DNA of 15,029 bases from an uncultured Clostridia bacterium. Its GTDB lineage: Bacteria > Bacillota > Clostridia > Christensenellales > CALWSW01. Under the pieces are notes generated by a model that saw only the letters and a list, made by a program, of their open reading frames with translations, searched no databases and was not told the origin of the DNA. Positions 1-7,211 of the stretch are shown here, piece by piece. The DNA lies in assembly GCA_937874755.1 (NCBI GenBank), contig CALNBC010000394.1, forward strand, positions 1-15,029, in the 5' to 3' direction. The position numbers were made by a program, and so were the translations under genes. How positions within the stretch are numbered: position 1 is the stretch's first letter; each line of letters starts with the position of its first letter.

Positions 1-1
1 C

Positions 2-613
2 GAACAAGAAAACACACTGCTATTCCCCTACGGCGAAAAGGAGCTCGCACACCTCTCCCAAGCGGATGAGGCCATGGCTGCCCTCATTGCGCGCATACCC
101 AGACCCCGGTACGAGCTTATGCCCGACCTTTTTGCCGCCCTTGTGCACTCTATAATAGGTCAGCAGATTTCCACAAAAGCACACCAGTCTATCTGGACGC
201 GTTTTCTAGATGGCTTTGACGGCATAGACCCCCTAAAGCTCTCAAACGCGGAGGAGAGCACTCTTCGCGCTTTCGGAATATCCGGCAGAAAAGCACAATA
301 CATAAAAGAAGCGGCAAATTTCGCCCTTGCGGGCGGGCTGTCTGGCGCGCAGGCGCTTACAGACGAGCAGTTTCGCGAAAAACTCGTATCCCTTCGGGGT
401 GTGGGGCAGTGGACGGCTGACATGCTGCTTTTGTTCTCCCTAGGAAGGAAGGATATTTTCTCCTACGAGGACGCGGGGCTCAGGAGCGGATTATGCAAGC
501 TGTACGGGCTAAGCGAGGTTTCTAGGGAGCGCTTCGCGGAGTATGGCAGGAAGTTCTCGCCCTACGGGAGCATCGCCTCATTTTACATCTGGGCAGCGCA
601 CGACGGCGCATGA
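2..613 (+). CDS. DNA-3-methyladenine glycosylase II (AlkA-like, HhH-GPD family), 5' end missing
   Basis: Base-excision repair glycosylase that would remove alkylated bases such as 3-methyladenine from DNA. The frame is open to the first bases of the window, and the residues before the first ATG (base 74), such as FPYGEKELAHL, match the usual N-terminal part of this family. The true start is therefore upstream and 203 residues are visible. Seen: PDLFAALVHSIIGQQIS, the typical first helix region; the helix-hairpin-helix LRGVGQWTA; then FSYEDAGLRSG, whose Asp sits where the family's catalytic Asp is found (usually DDLGLR; here EDAGLR, a mild variant). No iron-sulfur cysteine cluster follows, which argues against an EndoIII/MutY enzyme. 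It ends before a strong terminator, so it is the last gene of its transcript. The family call is firm; the exact substrate range is not. Confidence 0.88.
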   Translation, partial: EQENTLLFPYGEKELAHLSQADEAMAALIARIPRPRYELMPDLFAALVHSIIGQQISTKAHQSIWTRFLDGFDGIDPLKLSNAEESTLRAFGISGRKAQYIKEAANFALAGGLSGAQALTDEQFREKLVSLRGVGQWTADMLLLFSLGRKDIFSYEDAGLRSGLCKLYGLSEVSRERFAEYGRKFSPYGSIASFYIWAAHDGA

Positions 614-662
614 ATCTGCACCTAAACTACCTCTCAGACATACAATGCTCTTATCACAATAC

Positions 663-695
663 GTGCGCGGAGGATGGTTCTCCGCGCACTTTTTT
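663..695 (+). terminator. Rho-independent terminator after the glycosylase gene
   Basis: A perfect 10-bp inverted repeat (663-672 with 680-689, GTGCGCGGAG/CTCCGCGCAC), 7-nt loop, followed at once by six T (690-695). It lies 50 bp past the glycosylase stop codon and isolates it from glgP. Confidence 0.95.
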
Positions 696-766
696 CACTC
701 ATCCTCTCGGGCAAAAAACGGGCAAATTCCCGCGACTTCGGAATAAACCGCCCTATATCGCGTCTG

Positions 767-795
767 GTGACAATAAAAAGGCGATATGGTATAAT
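767..795 (+). promoter_or_regulatory. Promoter of glgP (sigma-70/sigma-A type)
   Basis: GTGACA (767-772, 5 of 6 to TTGACA) and a perfect TATAAT (790-795) are separated by 17 bp. The SD AAAGGAG (824-830) lies 7 bases before the glgP ATG. No clear operator palindrome is seen. It probably drives glgP and, by read-through, the GH13 and following genes. Confidence 0.8.
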
Positions 796-837
796 CGAAT
801 AAATAAATTTGTTTAAAAGTCCGAAAGGAGCATTCAT

Positions 838-3297
838 ATGTTAAATAAACACGAACGCAAGCAGCAGATTATAGATGGAATAAAGTCGAATCTGCGCAAC
901 CAGTTCGGCAAGACGGTCAAGACCGCCAATAAAACGCAAATATATCTCGCCTGTGTCCAAGTTGCCAGGGAGGAGATAATGGATCGCTGGGTCAAAACGA
1001 AAGAAATAGAAGCCGAACACGGCGGCAAGAAGCTCTATTACCTCTCGGTCGAATTTCTGCCCGGTCGCGCTATGAGCAATAATCTCATAGCACTCGGTAA
1101 AACCGATATGTACGCCGAGGCGCTTATGGAGCTTGGAATTTCCATCAACGAGATCGAGGACATCGAGGCGGACCCCGGCCTTGGCAACGGCGGGCTCGGG
1201 CGGCTGGCAAGCTGCTTTCTCGATTCCCTTGCGACGCTCAACTACCCCGCCATGGGTTGCGGCATAAGGTACGAATACGGCCTTTTCCGCCAGAGGATAA
1301 TAAACGACGCCCAAGTGGAAATACCCGACGACTGGTTGGACGATATGGGGGGCTACCCCTGGGAAACCCCCGTATACGAGGACGAATTCTCCGTGCGCTT
1401 TGGGGGTAAGCTCACCGAGGAATACGTAGACGGCGTACTCAAAGTTCACCATACCGATTATTCTGTCGTCGAAGCCATACCCTTCGACCTTCCGGTGCTG
1501 GGCTACGGAACGGATAATGTCGGCACCTTGCGATTGTGGTCGGCTCACTCCCCTAAGCAGATAGACATGGAGAGCTTCTCCCGCGGGGAATACGTCCGCG
1601 CCGTGGAGGACAGGGAGCTCGCCGAGGTTATCAGCAAAGTGCTGTACCCCGCAGAGAATCACAAGGAGGGCAAGAGCCTTCGCTTGAAGCAGCATTATTT
1701 CTTCACCAGTGCGACCATACAATACATCGTGCGCGAGCACAAAAGGTGCTATGGCTCCCTATACAATCTTGCGGATAAAGTCTGCATCCAGATAAACGAC
1801 ACACACCCCGCCCTCGCCATACCCGAGCTTTTGCGCATCATGATAGACGAGGAAGGCATGGACTGGGAGGCCTCCTGCAATATATGTAAAAAAGTATTCG
1901 GATACACTAACCACACAGTTTTGTCCGAAGCGCTGGAAAAATGGCCGGAACAGCTCTTCAAGGAACTGCTTCCGCGCATATACGCCATAGTGCATGGCAT
2001 CAACGAGGATTACTGTGCCAAGCTCTGGAAATTTTACCCCGGTCAATGGGATAAAATAGGCTCTATGGCGATAGTCGGCTATAACGAGATACGCATGGCG
2101 AACCTCTGCGTTGCCATGAGCGATCACGTCAACGGAGTTTCCCAATTGCACGGCGAAATACTCAAGAGAGACGTTTTTAAGAACTTCTTCATGGTGGAGC
2201 CCTGGAAGTTCACCAGCATAACCAACGGCATAACCCCGCGCCGCTGGCTGCTGAACGCGAACCCCGCGCTCTGCAAGCTGTTGGACGATTCGATAGGCGA
2301 GGATTACAAGCAAGATCTTAGCGCATTGAACAAACTCGAGCCTTTGGCGGATGATTCCGCATTTTTGCAGCGCTTTGCCGACGTCAAGCTGGAGAATAAG
2401 CGCCGCTTTGCCGATTGGCTACAACAAAAGCAGGGCATAACAATCGACCCTTCGATGGTGTTCGACGTTCAGTCCAAGCGCGCCCACGAATACAAGCGCC
2501 AGCTTATGAACCTCTTGCACATAATAAGCCTATACGATAGGCTCATGAACGACTCTTCCTTCGAGATGACCCCCGTAACCTTCATATTCGCGGCGAAAGC
2601 ATCAGCGAATTACACCATGGCAAAGCAGATTATAAAGCTTGCCAACGTGCTTTCCCACAAGATTTCGATGGCGCCAAGCCGCGTAAGGGAGAGGCTCAAC
2701 GTCGTATTCGTCGAAAATTACAACGTCACTGCGGCAGAGATACTCATTCCCGCAGCGGACGTTTCCGAGCAGATTTCCACTGCCGGCAAGGAGGCCAGCG
2801 GCACCGGCAACATGAAGTTCATGCTCAACGGCGCGGTTACCATAGGAACGCTGGATGGCGCGAATGTCGAGATAAAAGAACAGGTGGGCGACGATAACAT
2901 ATTCATATTCGGTCTCACCGCCCAGGAAGTAGAGAGGCTGAACCGCTACGCGAATTACAGCTCCGGCAAGGCGTACGAGAGCAATGCGCTCATACGCCGC
3001 GCTATGGATTACCTGATAAACGGCGAGCTTGATTTAAACGGCACCCGGGTGTTCAACGACCTTTACCACGTGCTGCTGTTCGGCGAAAACGGCACCCGCG
3101 CCGACCCTTATCTGGTGCTGAAGGACTTTCCCACATATTCCGAATGCCACGCGAAATTGCGCACAGCGTACTGCGATACGAAGCGCTGGCAGCGCATGTC
3201 CGTACTGAATACAGCCCGGGCGGGTTACTTCTCCAGCGACCGCTCGATAGAGGATTACAACGAAAAAATTTGGAAGCTCGACAAGCTACCCTTCTAG
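838..3297 (+). CDS. glgP: Glycogen/starch/alpha-glucan phosphorylase
   Basis: Cytosolic GT35 enzyme that cleaves terminal alpha-1,4 glucose units from glycogen or maltodextrin with phosphate, giving glucose-1-phosphate. The 819-residue length is normal for the family. Seen: the N-terminal YYLSVEFLPGR block; the glycine-rich GLGNGGLGRLASCFLDS; INDTHPALAIPEL; NGITPRRWL; and the pyridoxal-phosphate signature EASGTGNMKFMLNG with the PLP lysine at about K660. The start is the ATG at 838, just after AAAGGAG. It heads a probable operon with the GH13 enzyme 93 bp downstream. That pairing fits complete glucan breakdown, because the phosphorylase stalls near branch points. Glycogen and maltodextrin phosphorylases are hard to separate by eye, so the substrate is left open. 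Nothing is broken or missing. Confidence 0.96.
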   Translation: MLNKHERKQQIIDGIKSNLRNQFGKTVKTANKTQIYLACVQVAREEIMDRWVKTKEIEAEHGGKKLYYLSVEFLPGRAMSNNLIALGKTDMYAEALMELGISINEIEDIEADPGLGNGGLGRLASCFLDSLATLNYPAMGCGIRYEYGLFRQRIINDAQVEIPDDWLDDMGGYPWETPVYEDEFSVRFGGKLTEEYVDGVLKVHHTDYSVVEAIPFDLPVLGYGTDNVGTLRLWSAHSPKQIDMESFSRGEYVRAVEDRELAEVISKVLYPAENHKEGKSLRLKQHYFFTSATIQYIVREHKRCYGSLYNLADKVCIQINDTHPALAIPELLRIMIDEEGMDWEASCNICKKVFGYTNHTVLSEALEKWPEQLFKELLPRIYAIVHGINEDYCAKLWKFYPGQWDKIGSMAIVGYNEIRMANLCVAMSDHVNGVSQLHGEILKRDVFKNFFMVEPWKFTSITNGITPRRWLLNANPALCKLLDDSIGEDYKQDLSALNKLEPLADDSAFLQRFADVKLENKRRFADWLQQKQGITIDPSMVFDVQSKRAHEYKRQLMNLLHIISLYDRLMNDSSFEMTPVTFIFAAKASANYTMAKQIIKLANVLSHKISMAPSRVRERLNVVFVENYNVTAAEILIPAADVSEQISTAGKEASGTGNMKFMLNGAVTIGTLDGANVEIKEQVGDDNIFIFGLTAQEVERLNRYANYSSGKAYESNALIRRAMDYLINGELDLNGTRVFNDLYHVLLFGENGTRADPYLVLKDFPTYSECHAKLRTAYCDTKRWQRMSVLNTARAGYFSSDRSIEDYNEKIWKLDKLPF

Positions 3298-3342
3298 AAT
3301 TTGGCTTCCCAGATAATCCTCACCGCCAGAAAAGCCTTACCC

Positions 3343-3373
3343 ATCAGATAATGGGTTGGGCTATCTGATTTTA
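3343..3373 (+). terminator. Hairpin between glgP and the GH13 gene (weak terminator or attenuator)
   Basis: A perfect 8-bp inverted repeat, ATCAGATA (3343-3350) and TATCTGAT (3362-3369), with an 11-nt loop. A short T-rich stretch (TTTA) follows directly. The stem is AU-rich and the T-tract short, so termination is probably partial, lowering GH13 expression relative to glgP. It could instead be an mRNA-stabilising 3' hairpin. Confidence 0.5.
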
Positions 3374-3390
3374 TTCCGAAAGGATCGCCA

Positions 3391-5403
3391 ATGTCCCTTC
3401 ATTTTGCCGCGGCGGATGCGTTCCACGATTCTCGCCGCACCGACTGCCGCCTGCCTAGCGGCGCAGTAACCGAAAAGACCACAGTCAGACTAAGGCTTTT
3501 TCTGTCCGAGCGATTCGCAGAATCGTATTGTCTGCTGTGCACGAAGGACGCTTTGGGCGAAGACGTCGTGCTTATGGATAAGCTAAATATAGACGGCAGA
3601 CCCGCCCGGGAAGCGTCCTTCAGATTTGACGAAAAAGGCGTTGCATACTACTGGTTTGTGATCAACGATGGCAAGCATCTGCTCTATTACGGCAAGGACG
3701 GAGCGCTTTCCACAGACTTTCCCATTCCCTTTCAAGTAACCGTTTACGACGCGGCGTTCGAGACCCCGAACTGGTTTAAACACTGCGTTGCCTACCATAT
3801 ATTCGTGGATAGGTTCCACAAGAGCGACGATTTGGGCGGTCTTGCCCGCTCGGAATACCACGAATCCAAGGGGAGGGCGATAGTCAAGCACTTCGATTGG
3901 TCGGAGCCTGTTATGTATACCCCCCTTCCCGGCAAAACTCATTATGACCCCTGCGATTTTTACGGTGGGGATCTTGCAGGCATAACACAAAAGCTCCCCT
4001 ATCTTTCGGAAATGGGGGTAGGGGTCATATACCTCTCGCCCATATTCGAATCGCCCAGCAACCACAAATACAACACCGGCGATTACTCAAAGGTCGACCC
4101 GATGTACGGCACCGAGGAGGATTTTCGCAACCTGTGCGAGGAAGCGGAGCGGCTGGGAATACGCGTTATGCTGGACGGCGTTTTCAGCCATACCGGAGAC
4201 GACAGTCTGTATTTCAACAAATACTGCAGGTACCCTGTGGACGGCGCTGCTAATTCCGTCGATTCCCCCTATTACCAGTGGTACGAATTCTACCGCTACC
4301 CGGATTCATACAGGAGCTGGTGGGGATTCTCATCCCTGCCCGAGGTCGACGAGCTCAACCCCTCGTATACTAAATTCATCGCCACCGGAGAGGACGCAAT
4401 ACTCAGGAAGTGGATTCAAGCGGGCGCGCGTGGCTGGCGGCTGGACGTTGCCGATGAATTGCCCGACGAGTTCATCGCACTACTCCGCAAAGAGCTAAAA
4501 AAAGAGCAGCCAGAAGCCGTATTGCTTGGCGAAGTTTGGGAAGAGGCATCAAACAAATACTCAATGGGAACACAAAGGCAGTACGTCATGGGCGAGGAAC
4601 TGGATTCCGTTATGAATTATCCCTTCCGCACCGCCGTTTTGGACTTTTTCAGGGGGAGAATACCCTCCGAGTCTTTGGTGGATTCCCTCGAAACTCTGCG
4701 GGAGAATTACCCTCCGCCCTTTTTCTATTCCTGCCTCAACCTGCTCTCCAGTCACGACGTTCCCCGAGCATTGACTCTCCTAGGGGGCGGTCCTGACAAG
4801 GATTCCCCCCTCGGGCGGGATAAGCAGTCGCAATTTTCGCTTACGCCAAGGGCTAGGCGAAAAGCGCTTCGCCTCATGGCGCTCGCAACCGCGGTTCAGA
4901 TGAGCCTGCCCGGAGTGCCCTGCGTGTATTACGGGGACGAAGCGGGCGTGGAGGGGTGCATGGATCCCTTCAACCGCACACCCTTCCCCTGGGGCAAGGA
5001 GGATACAACCCTGCAAGACATCGTCGGCAAATGGGCGCGCACCAGGAACGAGCACACCGCCCTTCGCACCGGTCGCATGGCGCTGGCATCACCCCACAGG
5101 GACGTGTTTTTCGCGTTGAGATTTATTCTCGACGGTAAGGACGCTCTGGGCGAACCCGCAGAAAATGGGACTTTTATTCTGCTTGCAAATAGGAGCGATA
5201 AACCCGCCGGCGCAGTGGTGGACGGTTCAGCCCTAATGCACGGCGGCGATTATGAGCAGTTGACCGATGTAGATGGCGAATATTGCTCTATCGCGTCCAT
5301 AGGCGGTAAATTTGCCCCTGTTAGCGTAAGAAATAGCGTTGCCCGCTTTACCCTACCTGCCCTTTCGGCAGTACTTTACAAAAAGGTAGATTCGAATGGA
5401 TAA
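3391..5403 (+). CDS. GH13 alpha-glycosidase (neopullulanase / cyclomaltodextrinase type)
   Basis: Alpha-amylase family enzyme expected to hydrolyse alpha-1,4 (and perhaps alpha-1,6) bonds in maltodextrins, pullulan or cyclodextrins. Residues 1 to about 125 form a beta-rich N-terminal domain like those of GH13_20 enzymes. The catalytic barrel starts at VAYHIFVDRF. All four conserved regions are present: LDGVFSHTG; GWRLDVADE with nucleophile D352; LLGEVWEEA with acid/base E381; LLSSHDVPR with D456. A beta-sandwich C-terminal domain completes 670 residues. There is no signal peptide, so it is probably cytosolic, acting with glgP on stored glycogen or imported maltodextrin. The SD AAAGGA lies just before the ATG. 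The 3' end overlaps the next gene by 8 bp. The exact specificity within GH13 cannot be read from the sequence. Confidence 0.92.
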   Translation: MSLHFAAADAFHDSRRTDCRLPSGAVTEKTTVRLRLFLSERFAESYCLLCTKDALGEDVVLMDKLNIDGRPAREASFRFDEKGVAYYWFVINDGKHLLYYGKDGALSTDFPIPFQVTVYDAAFETPNWFKHCVAYHIFVDRFHKSDDLGGLARSEYHESKGRAIVKHFDWSEPVMYTPLPGKTHYDPCDFYGGDLAGITQKLPYLSEMGVGVIYLSPIFESPSNHKYNTGDYSKVDPMYGTEEDFRNLCEEAERLGIRVMLDGVFSHTGDDSLYFNKYCRYPVDGAANSVDSPYYQWYEFYRYPDSYRSWWGFSSLPEVDELNPSYTKFIATGEDAILRKWIQAGARGWRLDVADELPDEFIALLRKELKKEQPEAVLLGEVWEEASNKYSMGTQRQYVMGEELDSVMNYPFRTAVLDFFRGRIPSESLVDSLETLRENYPPPFFYSCLNLLSSHDVPRALTLLGGGPDKDSPLGRDKQSQFSLTPRARRKALRLMALATAVQMSLPGVPCVYYGDEAGVEGCMDPFNRTPFPWGKEDTTLQDIVGKWARTRNEHTALRTGRMALASPHRDVFFALRFILDGKDALGEPAENGTFILLANRSDKPAGAVVDGSALMHGGDYEQLTDVDGEYCSIASIGGKFAPVSVRNSVARFTLPALSAVLYKKVDSNG

Positions 5404-5803
5404 AAAAACCTCCCTGCTAGCTCTAGAGATATTCGCTGCACTGGTGCTCGCCTGTGCCTTGGCGGTATTTCTGCCCTCGGGAAAGGACGACGTAACCTTC
5501 GAATACGAAGTCTTTTTGCGGGAGATAACTTTTAATGAGGGTGGCGACCCCGTCTCATTAACCTGCACGCTGTTCAATGACCCCAATTCAACGGTTATAA
5601 TTTCGCTGGAAAAGGTCAAAAAAGCCGTAACTCCCAGTGGAAAGACCTCTTTCAAAAAGCTCAACGCAGGCGATTTGCTCTTCGTTTCCGTCGACCCCGA
5701 GGGCGGGGTGCGCGAAACCTACCCCCCAACCATAGTAGCGGACGTAATCATGGTAAAGTCTGTGGGCGCGCCCGAATCCCAACGTTTGGTATCACATATA
5801 TGA
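5396..5803 (+). CDS. Small membrane-anchored or secreted protein of unknown function (possibly DUF3221-like)
   Basis: This 135-residue protein is not confidently recognised. Residues 3-4 are lysines and residues about 7-26 form one hydrophobic segment, so it is likely a signal anchor or signal peptide. VLAC at 17-20 loosely resembles a lipobox, but the residues after Cys20 are still hydrophobic, which speaks against a lipoprotein. The remainder is short, polar and rich in predicted beta strands. Its end, LNAGDLLFVSV followed by ETYPPTIVAD, recalls small OB-like extracytoplasmic domains of the DUF3221 type (by-eye inference). It overlaps the GH13 gene by 8 bp and the phosphoesterase gene by 4 bp (ATGA). 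Coding is supported by this tight packing and by normal composition. The outside-facing domain suggests its partner is the membrane-linked phosphoesterase rather than the glucan enzymes. Confidence 0.75.
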   Translation: MDKKTSLLALEIFAALVLACALAVFLPSGKDDVTFEYEVFLREITFNEGGDPVSLTCTLFNDPNSTVIISLEKVKKAVTPSGKTSFKKLNAGDLLFVSVDPEGGVRETYPPTIVADVIMVKSVGAPESQRLVSHI

Positions 5804-6570
5804 CAATCATTGCGGTAATTGCTGTTTTCTTTTTCGCAGTAATTTTCATCGAACCTTTTTGCGTATGTCTTAAGAAAAGCGAAGTCAAGGGTCCCGCTTC
5901 CCTCGCAGGTTTGAAGTTCGCCTTCGTGTCTGACCTTCACTGCCAGGGAAAGCCCTCCCTATCTCGAGCTGCAAAAGCGGTCAAGCGACTGGGCGCACAA
6001 AAGCCGGACATACTCATACTCGGCGGGGATTATGCGGACGCTACGCACTTTGCGTCAAAAGCGCTGGAGCTGTGCGCGGCTGTCGAAGTGCCCCTTGGCA
6101 TATATGCCGTTCGAGGCAACCACGATTACAACTATGATTTGGAATCCTCCCTTTCGGGTCTGCCTATAAAGCTTTTGGACGACGAAGGTGTATCTGTGAA
6201 CTACAAAGGCGGAGTTTTGCATGTCGCCGGTCTGACAGATTACCAGGAAGGTTCACCAAACGGCGAAGCCGCACTGAAAAACAGCGGCAAAGCGGACTTT
6301 ACAGTGCTCGTTTCCCACAACCCGCGCGCTGTCAAATCCGCGGTTTCGGGCAACAGGGTTGACCTCGCCCTGTGCGGGCACACCCACGGTGGTCAGGTGA
6401 CATTGTTCGGCTTGTACAGTCCGTTGGCGGACAGGCCTATGCCCGCTTTCCGCTCACAATGGCAGGATGTCGTCGGCGTCCCTACGCTTTATTCCAACGG
6501 GCTGGGGACCACGCTTTTGCCCATACGTTTTATGGCTCATCCCCAGATACACATCATCGAAATAGTGTAA
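5800..6570 (+). CDS. Membrane-anchored calcineurin-like metallophosphoesterase (YkuE-like)
   Basis: Binuclear-metal phosphoesterase of 256 residues. An N-terminal hydrophobic stretch (about residues 2-20) anchors it in the membrane or brings it to the surface. All family metal ligands are present in order: SDLH (D45, H47), GGDYAD (D77), GNHD (N107, H108), SHNP (H173) and GHTHGG (H194, H196). This layout is that of YkuE-type enzymes, related to lipid-sugar pyrophosphatases such as LpxG/LpxH. The natural substrate is unknown; cell-envelope phospholipid or nucleotide-linked lipid hydrolysis is a family-based guess. Its ATG overlaps the stop of the upstream gene (ATGA), so translation is probably coupled. 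It is the last gene of the glgP block, and I see no convincing terminator after it. Confidence 0.92.
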   Translation: MTIIAVIAVFFFAVIFIEPFCVCLKKSEVKGPASLAGLKFAFVSDLHCQGKPSLSRAAKAVKRLGAQKPDILILGGDYADATHFASKALELCAAVEVPLGIYAVRGNHDYNYDLESSLSGLPIKLLDDEGVSVNYKGGVLHVAGLTDYQEGSPNGEAALKNSGKADFTVLVSHNPRAVKSAVSGNRVDLALCGHTHGGQVTLFGLYSPLADRPMPAFRSQWQDVVGVPTLYSNGLGTTLLPIRFMAHPQIHIIEIV

Positions 6571-6940
6571 AGGGAAAACGAACTTCGCTCCCCCTCTTTG
6601 TTCCGCGCAAGTTAAATTAAATCGGTATATATAAAGAGTCTTGCAGGGTTTTACTTTACGACCTCTTGTTCCCGAACCGGCTTCATCAAGTATTTATTAT
6701 TATTCATGATAATATACTGCTAATTTCAACTTCGCTCAAGGGCAAAGTGCTATTCCCCGCGACTCGGTATGTCTCCATCATATCCCACACACAACACGCA
6801 ATTTAACGCTTTATTCGCGCGAAAAGTCCAAAAACGGCTGTTTTGCTTGATTTTACCGCCACTCTGTCTCGAATATTGAACTATTTATGCTGTTCATAAA
6901 TTTGTTTTTGCGGTATACTCTGAAATTGTAGTATGGTAGT
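6571..6940 (+). other. Gene-free AT-richer region
   Basis: About 370 bases with no ORF of useful length on either strand, no tRNA-like fold, no clear terminator and no strong promoter. Visible items are a small AT inverted repeat (TATTAT-TCATG-ATAATA near 6700-6715), a 10-bp direct repeat AACTTCGCTC at 6581-6590 and 6728-6737, and a TATACT (6914-6919) without a good -35 box. It may be the eroded 5' part of the dead gene that follows, but I could not match it to PaaK. Confidence 0.5.
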
Positions 6941-7206
6941 AATGGCTTGCTGATGACCGTCAAGGGCATGGGTACGCTTTGCGAACGAACCGTCATCATA
7001 TAGAATTATCTGGACAAGCTGTAGGTCTTAGTCGAGCTTCCCGATTACTCCCCGCTCGAAAAGCAGAGCAATCTTGAAGCAGTCCAGCAAAAGATACAGC
7101 ACCAACTGCGCGTCGAAAAAAGCTTGACGCAAGGATTGCGCTGGTTCCCCCTAACGCGCACAAGCGTTGCTAGGGCAAGGCAAAGAGAGCAAAGAATCCG
7201 AGGTGA
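6941..7206 (+). pseudogene. Decayed C-terminal remnant of a phenylacetate-CoA ligase (paaK-like)
   Basis: Reading 6941-7120 in one frame and 7120-7206 in another gives a residue-for-residue, ungapped match to the C-terminal domain of the intact paaK of this window. Matches include VKGM (to LKGI), NYLDKL (to NNLDTL), LVELPDYSPLE (to EVELAPDMPLD), KIQHQL, then DARIALVPPNAHKR (to AANVHLVQPNTIER) and GKAKR. By eye about a third of some 80 positions are identical. It is broken by stops at 7001-7003, 7022-7024 and 7171-7173, and by a one-base frameshift best placed in the A6 run at 7116-7121. The remnant ends at TGA (7204-7206), six bases before the iorA ATG. It once preceded iorA directly and was probably co-transcribed. 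The identity level suggests a divergent paralogue rather than a recent tandem copy. Confidence 0.8.
6979..7006 (+). promoter_or_regulatory. Possible promoter for iorA, inside the pseudogene
   Basis: TTGCGA (6979-6984) and TAGAAT (7001-7006) with a 16-bp spacer. Both match the consensus only moderately (4/6 and 5/6). It is the best candidate seen upstream of iorA but could easily be chance. Confidence 0.25.
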
Positions 7207-7211
7207 ATTTT

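Noticed and set aside
18..28. 11-bp repeat TGCTATTCCCC shared with 6748-6758
   Set aside because: Several matches of this length are expected by chance in 15 kb, and one copy is inside a coding region.
841..1740. 299-codon minus-strand ORF opposite glgP
   Set aside because: It lies entirely antisense to a highly conserved phosphorylase and shows no recognisable domain or ribosome binding site. It is a shadow frame caused by codon bias.
6881..6940. Extension of the paaK relic further upstream (a weak SEIV to SQIE resemblance near 6919)
   Set aside because: It needs an additional 13-base shift and has too few matching residues to claim.
7167..7211. TTG start giving iorA 15 extra residues
   Set aside because: The added residues derive from pseudogene sequence, and the strong SD sits before the ATG at 7212.
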